From a virus, in IMG/VR virus record IMGVR_UViG_3300013132_002272, positions 1 through 28,129 of that record: DNA of 28,129 nucleotides; one strand, given 5' to 3'. The position numbers were made by a program, and so were the translations under genes. A model generated the notes under the pieces. The model had not been told where the DNA came from. It ran no database searches and worked only from the letters and a program-made list of their open reading frames with translations. Of the stretch, positions 21,812-27,998 are shown one piece after another. Within the stretch, counting starts at the first letter, position 1. Each line of letters starts with the position of its first letter.

Positions 21812-22060
21812 ATGACATTCACTGTTTATTCAAAAGACAGATGCCCATACTGTCAAAAAATTGAAACGCTTCTTGAATTTGCTGACGTGAAATACGTTGT
21901 CTACAAGTTAGATAAAGACTTTACAAAAGAAGCTTTCTATCAAGAGTATGGTGTCGGAGCTACTTTTCCTCAAGTAACCTTTGGTGATAAACACATCGGA
22001 GGATGTTCCGATACAGTCACGTTCCTAAGGGAACAAAAGCACCTGCCAAAACCAGAGTAA
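21812..22060 (+). CDS. Glutaredoxin
   Basis: Encodes 82 residues. CPYC (11-14) is the dithiol active site, TFPQVTF the cis-Pro loop and GGCSD the glutathione-binding end: a normal class I glutaredoxin. It reduces disulfides, for example in ribonucleotide reductase, with glutathione. The frame is open from 21713 and could add 33 residues, but those resemble no glutaredoxin and a late box lies among them, so the ATG at 21812 is preferred. Overlaps the next gene by one nt (TAATG). Confidence 0.92.
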   Translation: MTFTVYSKDRCPYCQKIETLLEFADVKYVVYKLDKDFTKEAFYQEYGVGATFPQVTFGDKHIGGCSDTVTFLREQKHLPKPE

Positions 22061-22404
22061 TGAACGATCTTTTATACGTTGTTGAGACTGCAATTGATTA
22101 TGCCTTCATGAAGGATCAATTTATCTTGAATATGTATGAGTATGCAAAATCATCCAAGATGACAAAAGACCAGATGACAACATTCATCAAAAGTTCTGTT
22201 GCTTTGGAATTGAATAGTTTGATAGTAGATTTAGATGAATATTTGAGAGGTGGCGCTGATGAGACTCACAAGCAATTGCGTGAGGGATATGGACACATAC
22301 CTAAACCACGCGCCCGCAAGATCAGAAATTATCTGTATGGTATATTAGAGGATGCGTGTCGCTATGAGCAGGACAAAAGACCAGGGCGGAAGAAGAAGAT
22401 CTAA
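22060..22404 (+). CDS. Conserved-type cyanophage protein, unknown function
   Basis: Encodes 114 residues, helical and charged (MNDLLYVVETAIDYAFMKDQ, then KMTKDQMTTFIKSSVALELN), with a basic tail, RPGRKKKI. No membrane segment and no catalytic motif. It starts on the last base of the glutaredoxin stop. Proteins of this kind recur in T4-like cyanophages next to glutaredoxin, from memory; function unknown. Confidence 0.65.
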   Translation: MNDLLYVVETAIDYAFMKDQFILNMYEYAKSSKMTKDQMTTFIKSSVALELNSLIVDLDEYLRGGADETHKQLREGYGHIPKPRARKIRNYLYGILEDACRYEQDKRPGRKKKI

Positions 22405-22409
22405 CCCGC

Positions 22410-22418
22410 AAATAAATA
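22410..22418 (+). promoter_or_regulatory. Late-type promoter box
   Basis: AAATAAATA just after the preceding stop and 14 nt before the ATG at 22433; it supports that start. Confidence 0.4.
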
Positions 22419-22432
22419 AAGGTGTGGAGTTG

Positions 22433-22573
22433 ATGCTCCGAAACAAAAACAAAAATAGGAGAGAACCAAAAACATTCCAAATTCGTTTTGGTAAGATGGT
22501 TTCTCTCCTGAGAAGAGAGATTCACATCTTCTTAGAATTTTCCTTTGATATAAGGAAACGAAATTCAAACTAG
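22433..22573 (+). CDS. Small basic protein, unknown function
   Basis: Encodes 46 residues, MLRNKNKNRREPKTFQIRFG followed by a KMVSLLRREIHIFLEFSFDIRK segment, strongly basic with an amphipathic helix. A GGAG 7 nt upstream and a late box support the ATG at 22433; an in-frame ATG at 22364, inside the previous gene, would add 23 residues. May bind nucleic acid or membrane; function unknown. Confidence 0.55.
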   Translation: MLRNKNKNRREPKTFQIRFGKMVSLLRREIHIFLEFSFDIRKRNSN

Positions 22574-22583
22574 GAGTAGGAAG

Positions 22584-22823
22584 ATGTTAGCAGTCACTTT
22601 GACAATAAGCACATTAGTCAGTATAATGTTCTTATTCATTGGTGTTATCCTTGGATGGTTAGCCAAAGAACATGTTATCAAAACAACACCGCATCATCCA
22701 GATACACTAAACTTACATCCCGAATTCTTTGATGAAGATGGGAATGTAATTCCAGACCAAATTTTTGCTTTGAGATTTGAAAATGCCGAAGACTACTACG
22801 ACAACAACGACGAAGACGACTAG
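22584..22823 (+). CDS. Small membrane protein with acidic tail
   Basis: Encodes 79 residues. Residues 3-27 form one membrane helix (TISTLVSIMFLFIGVILGWL), followed by a soluble part (HPEFFDEDGNVIPDQIF) and a very acidic end, DYYDNNDEDD. A strong ribosome site (AGGAGTAGGA) precedes the ATG. The last 41 nt are shared in another frame with the next gene. Function unknown. Confidence 0.65.
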   Translation: MLAVTLTISTLVSIMFLFIGVILGWLAKEHVIKTTPHHPDTLNLHPEFFDEDGNVIPDQIFALRFENAEDYYDNNDEDD

Positions 22824-23307
22824 ACCTAGAGCAACTAAAGTTGTTACAGAAACTACCAGCAAAGGACTTCCTCCGAATCCATTTCAGAGTGAAATTCTAG
22901 AAGAGGTTTCTAAAGCTAGAACTCGTCCGAAAAAAGTTGAACTATTGAGACAGTACAGGAACGATGCTCTTGTGTCTCTACTCATTTGGAACTTCGATGA
23001 GAGCGTAGTCTCCATGCTCCCTGAAGGCACCGTTCCTTACAAACCCAATGAAGCACCTAAGGGAACTGAACACACGTCTTTGAGGTCAGAACAGAGGAGT
23101 TTCTACAACTTTGTGAAGGGTGGTAACGATGCTCTATCCAAGACTCGACGTGAAACAATCTTCATTCAAATTCTAGAAGGTCTTCACCCTGAGGAAGCGG
23201 ATCTTCTTGTTCTTGTGAAAGACAAGAGACTGATTGATAAGTATAGTATCAATCGTAGTTTGATTGAAGAAGCTTACCCTGATATCAAGTGGGGTGGTCG
23301 CTCTTGA
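22783..23307 (+). CDS. Conserved T4-like cyanophage protein (DUF6433-like)
   Basis: Encodes 174 residues. After a Thr-rich start (about ten Thr within 4-20) comes a well-ordered domain: LPPNPFQSEILEEVSKARTR, RNDALVSLLIWNFDESV, LPEGTVPYKPNEAP, RETIFIQILEGLHPEEADLL and a WGGRS end. I recognise this as a common protein of T4-like marine phages, filed as DUF6433 from memory; its function is not known to me. ATG at 22783 is preferred over the TTG 6 nt upstream. It overlaps the membrane gene by 41 nt and the next by TTGA. Confidence 0.7.
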   Translation: MPKTTTTTTTKTTRPRATKVVTETTSKGLPPNPFQSEILEEVSKARTRPKKVELLRQYRNDALVSLLIWNFDESVVSMLPEGTVPYKPNEAPKGTEHTSLRSEQRSFYNFVKGGNDALSKTRRETIFIQILEGLHPEEADLLVLVKDKRLIDKYSINRSLIEEAYPDIKWGGRS

Positions 23308-23570
23308 GTTTTAAGATTCTTCATCAAAACTGTGATCCAAAATTGGCAAATGATAGGTCGTTATCTTATACGACCTATCTTGTGACATATGAAATTGATG
23401 GAGCGATTGCTTATGACATTGTAATTACAGATAAAAAAGTAGACATCTTTGATTATTACTGGGATAAGTACAGAGAAGGTTTGAAGAAATTTAGACAGAC
23501 AGAAGGAAGAACAAATCCAAAACTTTGGGATATCAATCCTTCTGCAAAGAAAAAAGGGAAAAAACAATGA
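23304..23570 (+). CDS. Small phage protein, unknown function
   Basis: Encodes 88 residues from a TTG that overlaps the previous stop as TTGA, the counterpart of the ATGA overlaps elsewhere; a GTG 15 nt upstream is possible. The protein alternates strands and helices (TTYLVTYEIDGAIAYDIVIT, DYYWDKYREGLKKF) and ends in a Lys-rich tail (KKKGKKQ). No known family. Confidence 0.6.
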   Translation: MSFKILHQNCDPKLANDRSLSYTTYLVTYEIDGAIAYDIVITDKKVDIFDYYWDKYREGLKKFRQTEGRTNPKLWDINPSAKKKGKKQ

Positions 23571-23746
23571 CAGGTTTCAATAATAAACCAAAGGTAACTT
23601 TAGATCTTGATAGCATCAATGATGTTGTAAAGGAGTATAAACAAATAAAGAAATATATAAAATCAAATCTGTTTCAGATCAAAGTGATGGATGGAACAGA
23701 AAGAAAAGTCAAGAATCTTCTTGAGAAGTATGGAGATTCTGAATAA
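23567..23746 (+). CDS. Small phage protein, unknown function
   Basis: Encodes 59 residues, helical: MTGFNNKPKVTLDLDSINDV then VKEYKQIKKYIKSNLFQI and VKNLLEKYGDSE. ATGA overlap with the previous gene. No motif recognised. End of this small-gene run; a new early promoter follows. Confidence 0.6.
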   Translation: MTGFNNKPKVTLDLDSINDVVKEYKQIKKYIKSNLFQIKVMDGTERKVKNLLEKYGDSE

Positions 23747-23779
23747 AAAATAAAATTGTATCACATTTTACAAACTCTC

Positions 23780-23808
23780 TTGACTATATACGATACAAGG
23801 TCTATACT
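23780..23808 (+). promoter_or_regulatory. Early promoter
   Basis: TTGACT (23780-23785) and TATACT (23803-23808), 17-nt spacing, 70 nt before the next ATG. Confidence 0.7.
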
Positions 23809-23821
23809 GACCTTACGTTCA

Positions 23822-23843
23822 TTCGCTATTCGGAAATAGCGAA
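23822..23843 (+). other. Leader hairpin with CGGA loop
   Basis: TTCGCTATT and AATAGCGAA form a perfect 9-bp stem with a 4-nt CGGA loop, near the 5' end of the transcript from the promoter at 23780-23808. No T-tract follows. Downstream, AAGCCGACT ... GGAACG (23851-23866) recurs at 24021-24038. Confidence 0.6.
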
Positions 23844-23878
23844 CGGAAGTAAGCCGACTCGGAACGGATCGTTCATCT

Positions 23879-24031
23879 ATGGAACCAGTCATTCTAACTT
23901 GTCTACAAGCACAATTGATTATTGGAAGGGTCTATAAGCAAGACATTCCAAGACAAGCCAAGAACGATTTAGTTTGGGAGATCAAACAGATCTCACCAAA
24001 AACTTGTCCCATAGACGCAAAAGCCGACTGA
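23879..24031 (+). CDS. 50-residue protein, unknown function
   Basis: An ATG at 23879 opens a 50-residue frame to TGA: MEPVILTCLQAQLIIGRVYK, then QDIPRQAKNDLVWEIKQISP and a KTCPIDAKAD end. It fills an otherwise empty 320-nt gap directly behind an early promoter and leader hairpin. The start could include a short hydrophobic helix; two Cys are present. No clear ribosome site is seen. Confidence 0.55.
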   Translation: MEPVILTCLQAQLIIGRVYKQDIPRQAKNDLVWEIKQISPKTCPIDAKAD

Positions 24032-24070
24032 AGGAACGCTCTTTAACCTCAAAACCTAAGGAGAAACCTA

Positions 24071-24211
24071 ATGTCGAAAGTCGTATACCGTGGTGTTGAA
24101 TACGATACCGAAAAGCGTATCGCCTATCAACAGCAAATGCAACAACAACCTCAACAATACAATGAGTCCTATCGTGGTATCAAGTTTGTAAAAGAGGGGA
24201 CCAAGGGATGA
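24071..24211 (+). CDS. YRG-repeat protein 1 (DUF4278-like)
   Basis: Encodes 46 residues. Two copies of a short motif, YRGVEYD (6-12) and YRGIKF (34-39), flank a Gln-rich linker. YRGxxY(D) is the core of DUF4278, small proteins widespread in cyanobacteria and of unknown role. AAGGAG 7 nt upstream is a strong ribosome site. Overlaps its relative downstream by ATGA. Confidence 0.7.
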   Translation: MSKVVYRGVEYDTEKRIAYQQQMQQQPQQYNESYRGIKFVKEGTKG

Positions 24212-24369
24212 CAGCAACCTATCGTGGGTGTAAGTATGATACTGACACTGCAAAACTAGAATATCGTAAATGGTATTCGCAAACACATGCACCATCTCAT
24301 CCACAAAATAAGTATCGTGGTCTTTCTTATCGTCCATGTAATAACTGGAACTGGGAGGAAGTAAAATGA
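24208..24369 (+). CDS. YRG-repeat protein 2 (DUF4278-like)
   Basis: Encodes 53 residues with YRGCKYD (5-11), YRGLSYRP (36-43) and a Trp-rich end (NNWNWEEVK). It is evidently a diverged tandem copy of the gene before it. ATGA overlaps at both ends show an operon. Function unknown. Confidence 0.7.
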   Translation: MTATYRGCKYDTDTAKLEYRKWYSQTHAPSHPQNKYRGLSYRPCNNWNWEEVK

Positions 24370-24452
24370 ACTGGCTAAACGTTATCCGTAAACAAATTCA
24401 AAAGCAAAAAAAACTACAAGAAGCGCAATATCATATGGCGACTCTTGGATAA
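24366..24452 (+). CDS. 28-residue basic peptide
   Basis: Starts in an ATGA overlap and encodes MNWLNVIRKQIQKQKKLQEA plus YHMATLG-type end, a basic amphipathic helix. Last gene before a strong terminator, which supports its being part of the operon; function unknown. Confidence 0.5.
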   Translation: MNWLNVIRKQIQKQKKLQEAQYHMATLG

Positions 24453-24458
24453 AACGAA

Positions 24459-24479
24459 GGGGGCATATGCCCCTTTTTT
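24459..24479 (+). terminator. Intrinsic terminator
   Basis: GGGGC-ATAT-GCCCC palindrome followed by TTTTTT ends the YRG operon. Confidence 0.92.
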
Positions 24480-24561
24480 AATAGGCATAAATTTTTATTG
24501 CGTAATATCAGAAAATCAACACAATTGTCCTACATAGTAGTAGAATCAAGAGGTGATTTAG

Positions 24562-24645
24562 ATGAAAGAAAACTTCTTTATCATGTTGTACTTTGTGCGT
24601 GGAGGTTATGATGCACAATATACTTTCTCAAAATCAACTAGATGA
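24562..24645 (+). CDS. Possible 27-residue leader peptide
   Basis: AGAGGTGA 5 nt before an ATG opens a frame of 27 residues, MKENFFIMLYFVRGGYDAQY plus a short end, overlapping the next gene by 35 nt. The good ribosome site argues for translation; it could serve only to couple translation of the next gene. Confidence 0.35.
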   Translation: MKENFFIMLYFVRGGYDAQYTFSKSTR

Positions 24646-24784
24646 GTGGAGACATTTTGAAAAGATCCTTGATAGATTGGATTACGAATCAGACAGGATC
24701 AATGATTATTATGAATGTCTAATCGAATGTAACGACAATCAATCAGTTTGTAAAAAAATATGTAAACAAATATTGACAGAATAG
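24611..24784 (+). CDS. Small acidic protein, unknown function
   Basis: Encodes 57 residues (MHNILSQNQLDEWRHFEKIL and on), helical and acidic, with three Cys near the end (YYECLIEC, VCKKIC: CxxxC-like spacing). GGAGG lies 5 nt before the ATG at 24611; the ATG at 24608 is equally in frame. Followed by a terminator. Confidence 0.6.
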   Translation: MHNILSQNQLDEWRHFEKILDRLDYESDRINDYYECLIECNDNQSVCKKICKQILTE

Positions 24785-24793
24785 TTATGTGAC

Positions 24794-24828
24794 GAGGGGT
24801 TGACAACCCCTCTTTTTTTGTGTAGACT
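24794..24828 (+). promoter_or_regulatory. Composite terminator and early promoter
   Basis: GAGGGGT/ACCCCTC with loop TGACA and seven T is an intrinsic terminator; TTGACA (24800-24805) lies in its loop and TAGACT (24823-24828) follows after 17 nt. Same construction as at 19861 and 20381. Confidence 0.8.
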
Positions 24829-24849
24829 AGCTTTGTCCGGGTTCAAAAA

Positions 24850-25017
24850 ATGGATCAAAAAAAATTAAAACTTATCATTAGAAACCTAGAGTTACTAATT
24901 GAAGCATTGAAGTCTGAAGTTTATTCAGATGCAAATCGATACATAGAAAATGTACAAAGTAATTTGATTAGTGATTACGATGAAGTCTTTGATGACGACG
25001 ATGGATATCCAGACTAA
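24850..25017 (+). CDS. Small acidic protein, unknown function
   Basis: Encodes 55 residues: a helical first half, MDQKKLKLIIRNLELLIEAL, and a strongly acidic end, SDYDEVFDDDDGYPD. First gene behind the composite promoter, so probably early. The next gene starts 2 nt after its stop. Acidic tails of this kind occur in DNA-mimic and adaptor proteins, but this is not evidence of function. Confidence 0.6.
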   Translation: MDQKKLKLIIRNLELLIEALKSEVYSDANRYIENVQSNLISDYDEVFDDDDGYPD

Positions 25018-25018
25018 A

Positions 25019-25219
25019 ATGTATGAAGATCTAACTGCATTTGAACGTGCCCTAGCTAGGTTTGGTGATAAGGTTGCTCTTATCGCTGGACTTGAAGTTT
25101 CAAATAAGATGACTCCCGAAGATGCTTATCAAGAAATTAAAAAACATTATAAAGAACTCAAAAGACTCCGAAAGAACGAACGAGAGTTTTGGAATGAACA
25201 AGACGAGGATGTGTTCTAA
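25019..25219 (+). CDS. Small helical protein, unknown function
   Basis: Encodes 66 residues, MYEDLTAFERALARFGDKVA, then MTPEDAYQEIKKHYKELKRL, all helical and charged. In-frame starts further upstream lie inside the previous gene and are rejected. Overlaps the following zinc-ribbon gene by 26 nt. Confidence 0.65.
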   Translation: MYEDLTAFERALARFGDKVALIAGLEVSNKMTPEDAYQEIKKHYKELKRLRKNEREFWNEQDEDVF

Positions 25220-25379
25220 GTGTGGAGAAACGTTTCCACTTGATCAAAACCACTTTCAGGTGGTAAAATACTTCAAAGAGAAGTATTCTTTTTACTGCAA
25301 TACTTGCAACACTCAATCTCGTAAAGTAAAAACTCATGAGTCAAAAAGTAAAACTGATTCAGGCAACACCGAATCCTGA
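25194..25379 (+). CDS. Small zinc-ribbon protein
   Basis: Encodes 61 residues. CSKC (7-10) and CNTC (35-38, in FYCNTCNTQSRKV) form a four-cysteine zinc ribbon, as in small phage DNA- or RNA-binding adaptors. A Ser/Lys-rich tail follows. It overlaps the previous gene by 26 nt and thyX by 44 nt in other frames. The ATG at 25209 is an alternative start. Confidence 0.6.
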   Translation: MNKTRMCSKCGETFPLDQNHFQVVKYFKEKYSFYCNTCNTQSRKVKTHESKSKTDSGNTES

Positions 25380-25977
25380 ACAGAACATGGCTTACATTGC
25401 CCGTGTAAGCAACCCTAAGAATCAAGACAATGAAAGTTTTGAAGGTCTACTCAAGTATTGTATTCATCATCAGCACTGGTCTGTATTTGAACAAGCATAC
25501 ATGACACTTGAGATCAATACCAATCGTGGTATCGCAGCTCAAATTCTTCGTCACCGTTCTTTCACGTTTCAAGAGTTTTCTCAACGATATGCTGACACAA
25601 ATCTTCTAGCAGAAGACATTCCCATTCCAGAACTTCGTCGTCAAGACACTAAGAATCGCCAGAACTCCATCGATGATCTTGATGAGGAAAGAGTTTTTGT
25701 GATGAACAAAATGATTCAAGATCTTTTCCGTGATGCTCAAGACGTATACAACTATCTTTTAGGACAAGGGGTTGCTAAGGAGTGTGCAAGGTTCGTTCTG
25801 CCGCTTGCTACGCCCACCAGGATCTACATGACTGGCTCGTGCAGGTCATGGATACATTACATCAATCTGAGGTCTTCTAACGGCACACAGAAGGAGCACA
25901 TGGAGATTGCAGAGGACTGTAAGAAGGTCTTTGCTGAGCAGTATCCTACTGTTGCCAAGGCACTTGGGTGGGTATAA
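25336..25977 (+). CDS. thyX: FAD-dependent thymidylate synthase ThyX
   Basis: Encodes 213 residues. RHRSFTFQEFSQR (72-84) is the ThyX motif RHRxxSxxxxSxR (with Thr/Phe variation in the middle), binding FAD and dUMP. ThyX makes dTMP from dUMP with methylene-THF and NADPH, supplying thymidine for phage DNA. Other conserved parts are visible: ARVSNPKNQD, TGSCRSWIHYINLR and HMEIAE. Frame intact. Its stop lies inside a perfect late box (25973-25980). Confidence 0.96.
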   Translation: MSQKVKLIQATPNPEQNMAYIARVSNPKNQDNESFEGLLKYCIHHQHWSVFEQAYMTLEINTNRGIAAQILRHRSFTFQEFSQRYADTNLLAEDIPIPELRRQDTKNRQNSIDDLDEERVFVMNKMIQDLFRDAQDVYNYLLGQGVAKECARFVLPLATPTRIYMTGSCRSWIHYINLRSSNGTQKEHMEIAEDCKKVFAEQYPTVAKALGWV

Positions 25978-25980
25978 ATA
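25973..25980 (+). promoter_or_regulatory. Perfect T4-type late promoter box
   Basis: TATAAATA across the thyX stop, 24 nt before the TTG start at 26005; identical to the T4 late consensus. Confidence 0.55.
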
Positions 25981-26004
25981 TTCTATATTGAGGAGGTGGA
26001 AATT

Positions 26005-26256
26005 TTGGCATTTTATCCTGTTATCAACAAAGAAACTGGTGAACAAAAAGAAGTGATGCTCAGTGTTCACGACTGGGACCAGTGGAAATTAAACAATCCA
26101 GGTTGGGAGAGAGACTGGTCTGATCCCTCCACATGTCCTGGAAACGGAGAAGTTGGTGAGTGGAAAGACAAGCTCATCAAATCCAAACCAGGATGGAATG
26201 AAGTGCTTGAAAAAGCACAGAAAGCACCCTCTGCAACTCAAAAATTCAAGATCTAA
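26005..26256 (+). CDS. Conserved-type cyanophage protein, unknown function
   Basis: Encodes 83 residues: MAFYPVINKETGEQKEVMLS, HDWDQWKLNNPGWERDWSD, CPGNGEVGEWKDKL. The AGGAGG at 25991-25996 points to the TTG at 26005 (8-nt spacing); the in-frame GTG at 25996 would overlap that site. The N-terminus resembles a small zinc-ribbon regulator that has lost its cysteines, but this is weak. Sits 3 nt before phoH. Confidence 0.65.
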   Translation: MAFYPVINKETGEQKEVMLSVHDWDQWKLNNPGWERDWSDPSTCPGNGEVGEWKDKLIKSKPGWNEVLEKAQKAPSATQKFKI

Positions 26257-26259
26257 CTT

Positions 26260-27015
26260 ATGGCACGAAGAAGAAAGACTGAAGATCCAATCGGTGTTGG
26301 ATTTACTGCAAAGCAAATGAGACGTAAGAAACCAATCAACACAGATCTCCTTGTTGATATTGAACCTCTTACGGACAATCAAAAAAATTTCTTTGATGCC
26401 TATGATAATGACAAACACATCTTTGCTTATGGATGTGCTGGCACAGGTAAAACATTCATCGCACTTTACAAAGCACTCAGGGATGTTTTAGATGAAAGGT
26501 CTCCTTACGAAAAAATCTATATCGTTAGGTCTCTTGTTGCTACTCGTGAAATTGGTTTCCTTCCTGGTGATCATGAGGATAAGTCCTCACTTTATCAAAT
26601 TCCTTACAAGAATATGGTAAAATATATGTTTGAGTTACCAGCAGAATCAGACTTTGAAATGCTGTATGGTAATCTCAAAACTCAAGGAACGATTAGTTTC
26701 TGGAGCACATCTTTTATTCGTGGAACTACACTTGATAATGCAGTCATCATCATTGATGAGTGTCAGAATCTAAACTTCCATGAACTTGACTCTATCATCA
26801 CCCGCGTTGGTGAAAATTCTAAGATTATGTTCTGCGGTGATGGTGTTCAATCTGACTTGACAAAAACATATGAAAGGAATGGTATCTCTGATTTCACTCG
26901 CATTCTTGCGAAGATGGAATCATTCTCTCTGATTGAATTCGGTATTGAAGATATTGTTCGTTCTGGTCTAGTCAAGGAATACATCCTAGCAAAGAACGCA
27001 ATTGGTTTAGTATGA
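26260..27015 (+). CDS. phoH: PhoH-like ATPase
   Basis: Encodes 251 residues. GCAGTGKT (58-65) is Walker A, VIIIDECQN (162-170) Walker B, with IVRSLVATREIGFLPGD (88-104) typical of PhoH. PhoH is an RNA/ATP-binding P-loop protein very common in marine phages; its exact role is unsettled (linked to phosphate stress or RNA metabolism). Overlaps the nuclease gene by ATGA. Confidence 0.95.
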   Translation: MARRRKTEDPIGVGFTAKQMRRKKPINTDLLVDIEPLTDNQKNFFDAYDNDKHIFAYGCAGTGKTFIALYKALRDVLDERSPYEKIYIVRSLVATREIGFLPGDHEDKSSLYQIPYKNMVKYMFELPAESDFEMLYGNLKTQGTISFWSTSFIRGTTLDNAVIIIDECQNLNFHELDSIITRVGENSKIMFCGDGVQSDLTKTYERNGISDFTRILAKMESFSLIEFGIEDIVRSGLVKEYILAKNAIGLV

Positions 27016-27695
27016 CCTTTACTCATTATAATTATCTTGGTGACCTTGAACTTGATAAAAAAGAAACACCAGGGTGCCGACTCTACCAGTTACCAAATGG
27101 AGAGTGGGTTCCCTCTATTACTTCTATCACTTCTTTCTATAACCGCCAAATTTTTGTTGAGTGGAGAAAGCGAATTGGAGAGGAGGAAGCGAATCGAATT
27201 ACAAAAAAGGCAACCTCGCGTGGTACAGATTTCCATGAGGTTGCACAAGCATATCTAGAGAACAAAGAATTGAACTGGGATGATTATCAACCCCTGACAA
27301 AATTCATGTTCTTTCATGCCAAACCTTTTCTAGATAAGATAAATAATATTCACGCAATTGAACGCACTCTTTACTCAGAATATCTGGGTCTTGCAGGTAG
27401 AGTAGACTGCATTGCTGAATATGATGGCGAATTAGCAATCATTGATTTCAAAACCTCAGATAAAATCAAACCTGAGAAATGGTTAGAGCATTACTTTGTT
27501 CAAGAAACAGCGTATGCCTGCATGTATTATGAACTCACAGGCATTCCAGTCACCAAACTTATCACATTGATGGTAACTCCTGGTGGTGAGGTAAAAGTAT
27601 TTGACAAACGAAACAAAAACGAGTATATTAAGTTATTAGTACGCTACATTAAAGAATTTGTCACAAACAATTTATCTAACACCGATGTCAAATGA
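27012..27695 (+). CDS. PD-(D/E)XK nuclease (RecB/MGME1-like exonuclease)
   Basis: Encodes 227 residues. The core reads GRVDCIAEYDGELAIIDFKT (129-148) with Asp132, Asp145 and Lys147 as metal and catalytic residues, and QETAY (165-168 region) as the QxxxY motif; RGTDFHE (70-76) precedes. This is the layout of RecB-type single-strand DNA exonucleases such as MGME1. It probably trims DNA ends in replication or recombination, or degrades host DNA. Overlaps the gp33-like gene by 11 nt. Confidence 0.82.
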   Translation: MTFTHYNYLGDLELDKKETPGCRLYQLPNGEWVPSITSITSFYNRQIFVEWRKRIGEEEANRITKKATSRGTDFHEVAQAYLENKELNWDDYQPLTKFMFFHAKPFLDKINNIHAIERTLYSEYLGLAGRVDCIAEYDGELAIIDFKTSDKIKPEKWLEHYFVQETAYACMYYELTGIPVTKLITLMVTPGGEVKVFDKRNKNEYIKLLVRYIKEFVTNNLSNTDVK

Positions 27696-27942
27696 ACTAG
27701 ACGAAGCATTCAATAAAAAGTTTTTGGGTCCCGCAAAGTTCGCACAAGAAATTGAACGTATTGTTCTAGAAAATAATGACCTAAACTACATTGATGCTAT
27801 CGTAGTTTTTTGTGAACAAAATAGTATTGATCTTGAGTCTGTTCCCAAACTTATTTCCAAACCATTGAAGGAAAAGTTGAAGTACAATGCTATGGAACTC
27901 AATTTCCTCAAGAGAAGTTCCAGAGCAAAACTGCCTCTTTGA
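27685..27942 (+). CDS. gp33-like late transcription co-activator
   Basis: Encodes 85 residues. LNYIDAIVVFCEQNSIDLES (33-52), followed by a PKLISKPLKEKLKYNAMELN helix pair and a C-terminal SSRAKLPL, matches the T4 gp33 family: the small protein that links the host RNA polymerase flap to the gp45 sliding clamp so that late promoters fire. The late boxes in this window are its expected targets together with gp55. Order before the gp59-like gene is the same as in T4. Identification rests on recalled pattern and gene order. Confidence 0.75.
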   Translation: MSNELDEAFNKKFLGPAKFAQEIERIVLENNDLNYIDAIVVFCEQNSIDLESVPKLISKPLKEKLKYNAMELNFLKRSSRAKLPL

Positions 27943-27955
27943 TTCTATTTTTGTC

Positions 27956-27982
27956 GAAAAAATCTCCGGCAAAAATTTTTTC
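27956..27982 (+). terminator. AT-rich inverted repeat, possible weak terminator
   Basis: GAAAAAAT and ATTTTTTC are perfect 8-bp arms with an 11-nt loop between the gp33- and gp59-like genes. A stem of A-T pairs ending in T is at most a weak terminator. Confidence 0.35.
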
Positions 27983-27998
27983 TCATTAGTTTTTTAGA

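Noticed and set aside
24068-24337. Minus-strand frame opposite the YRG-repeat genes
   Set aside because: The + strand genes have ATGA overlaps, ribosome sites and YRG motifs; the minus frame has none.
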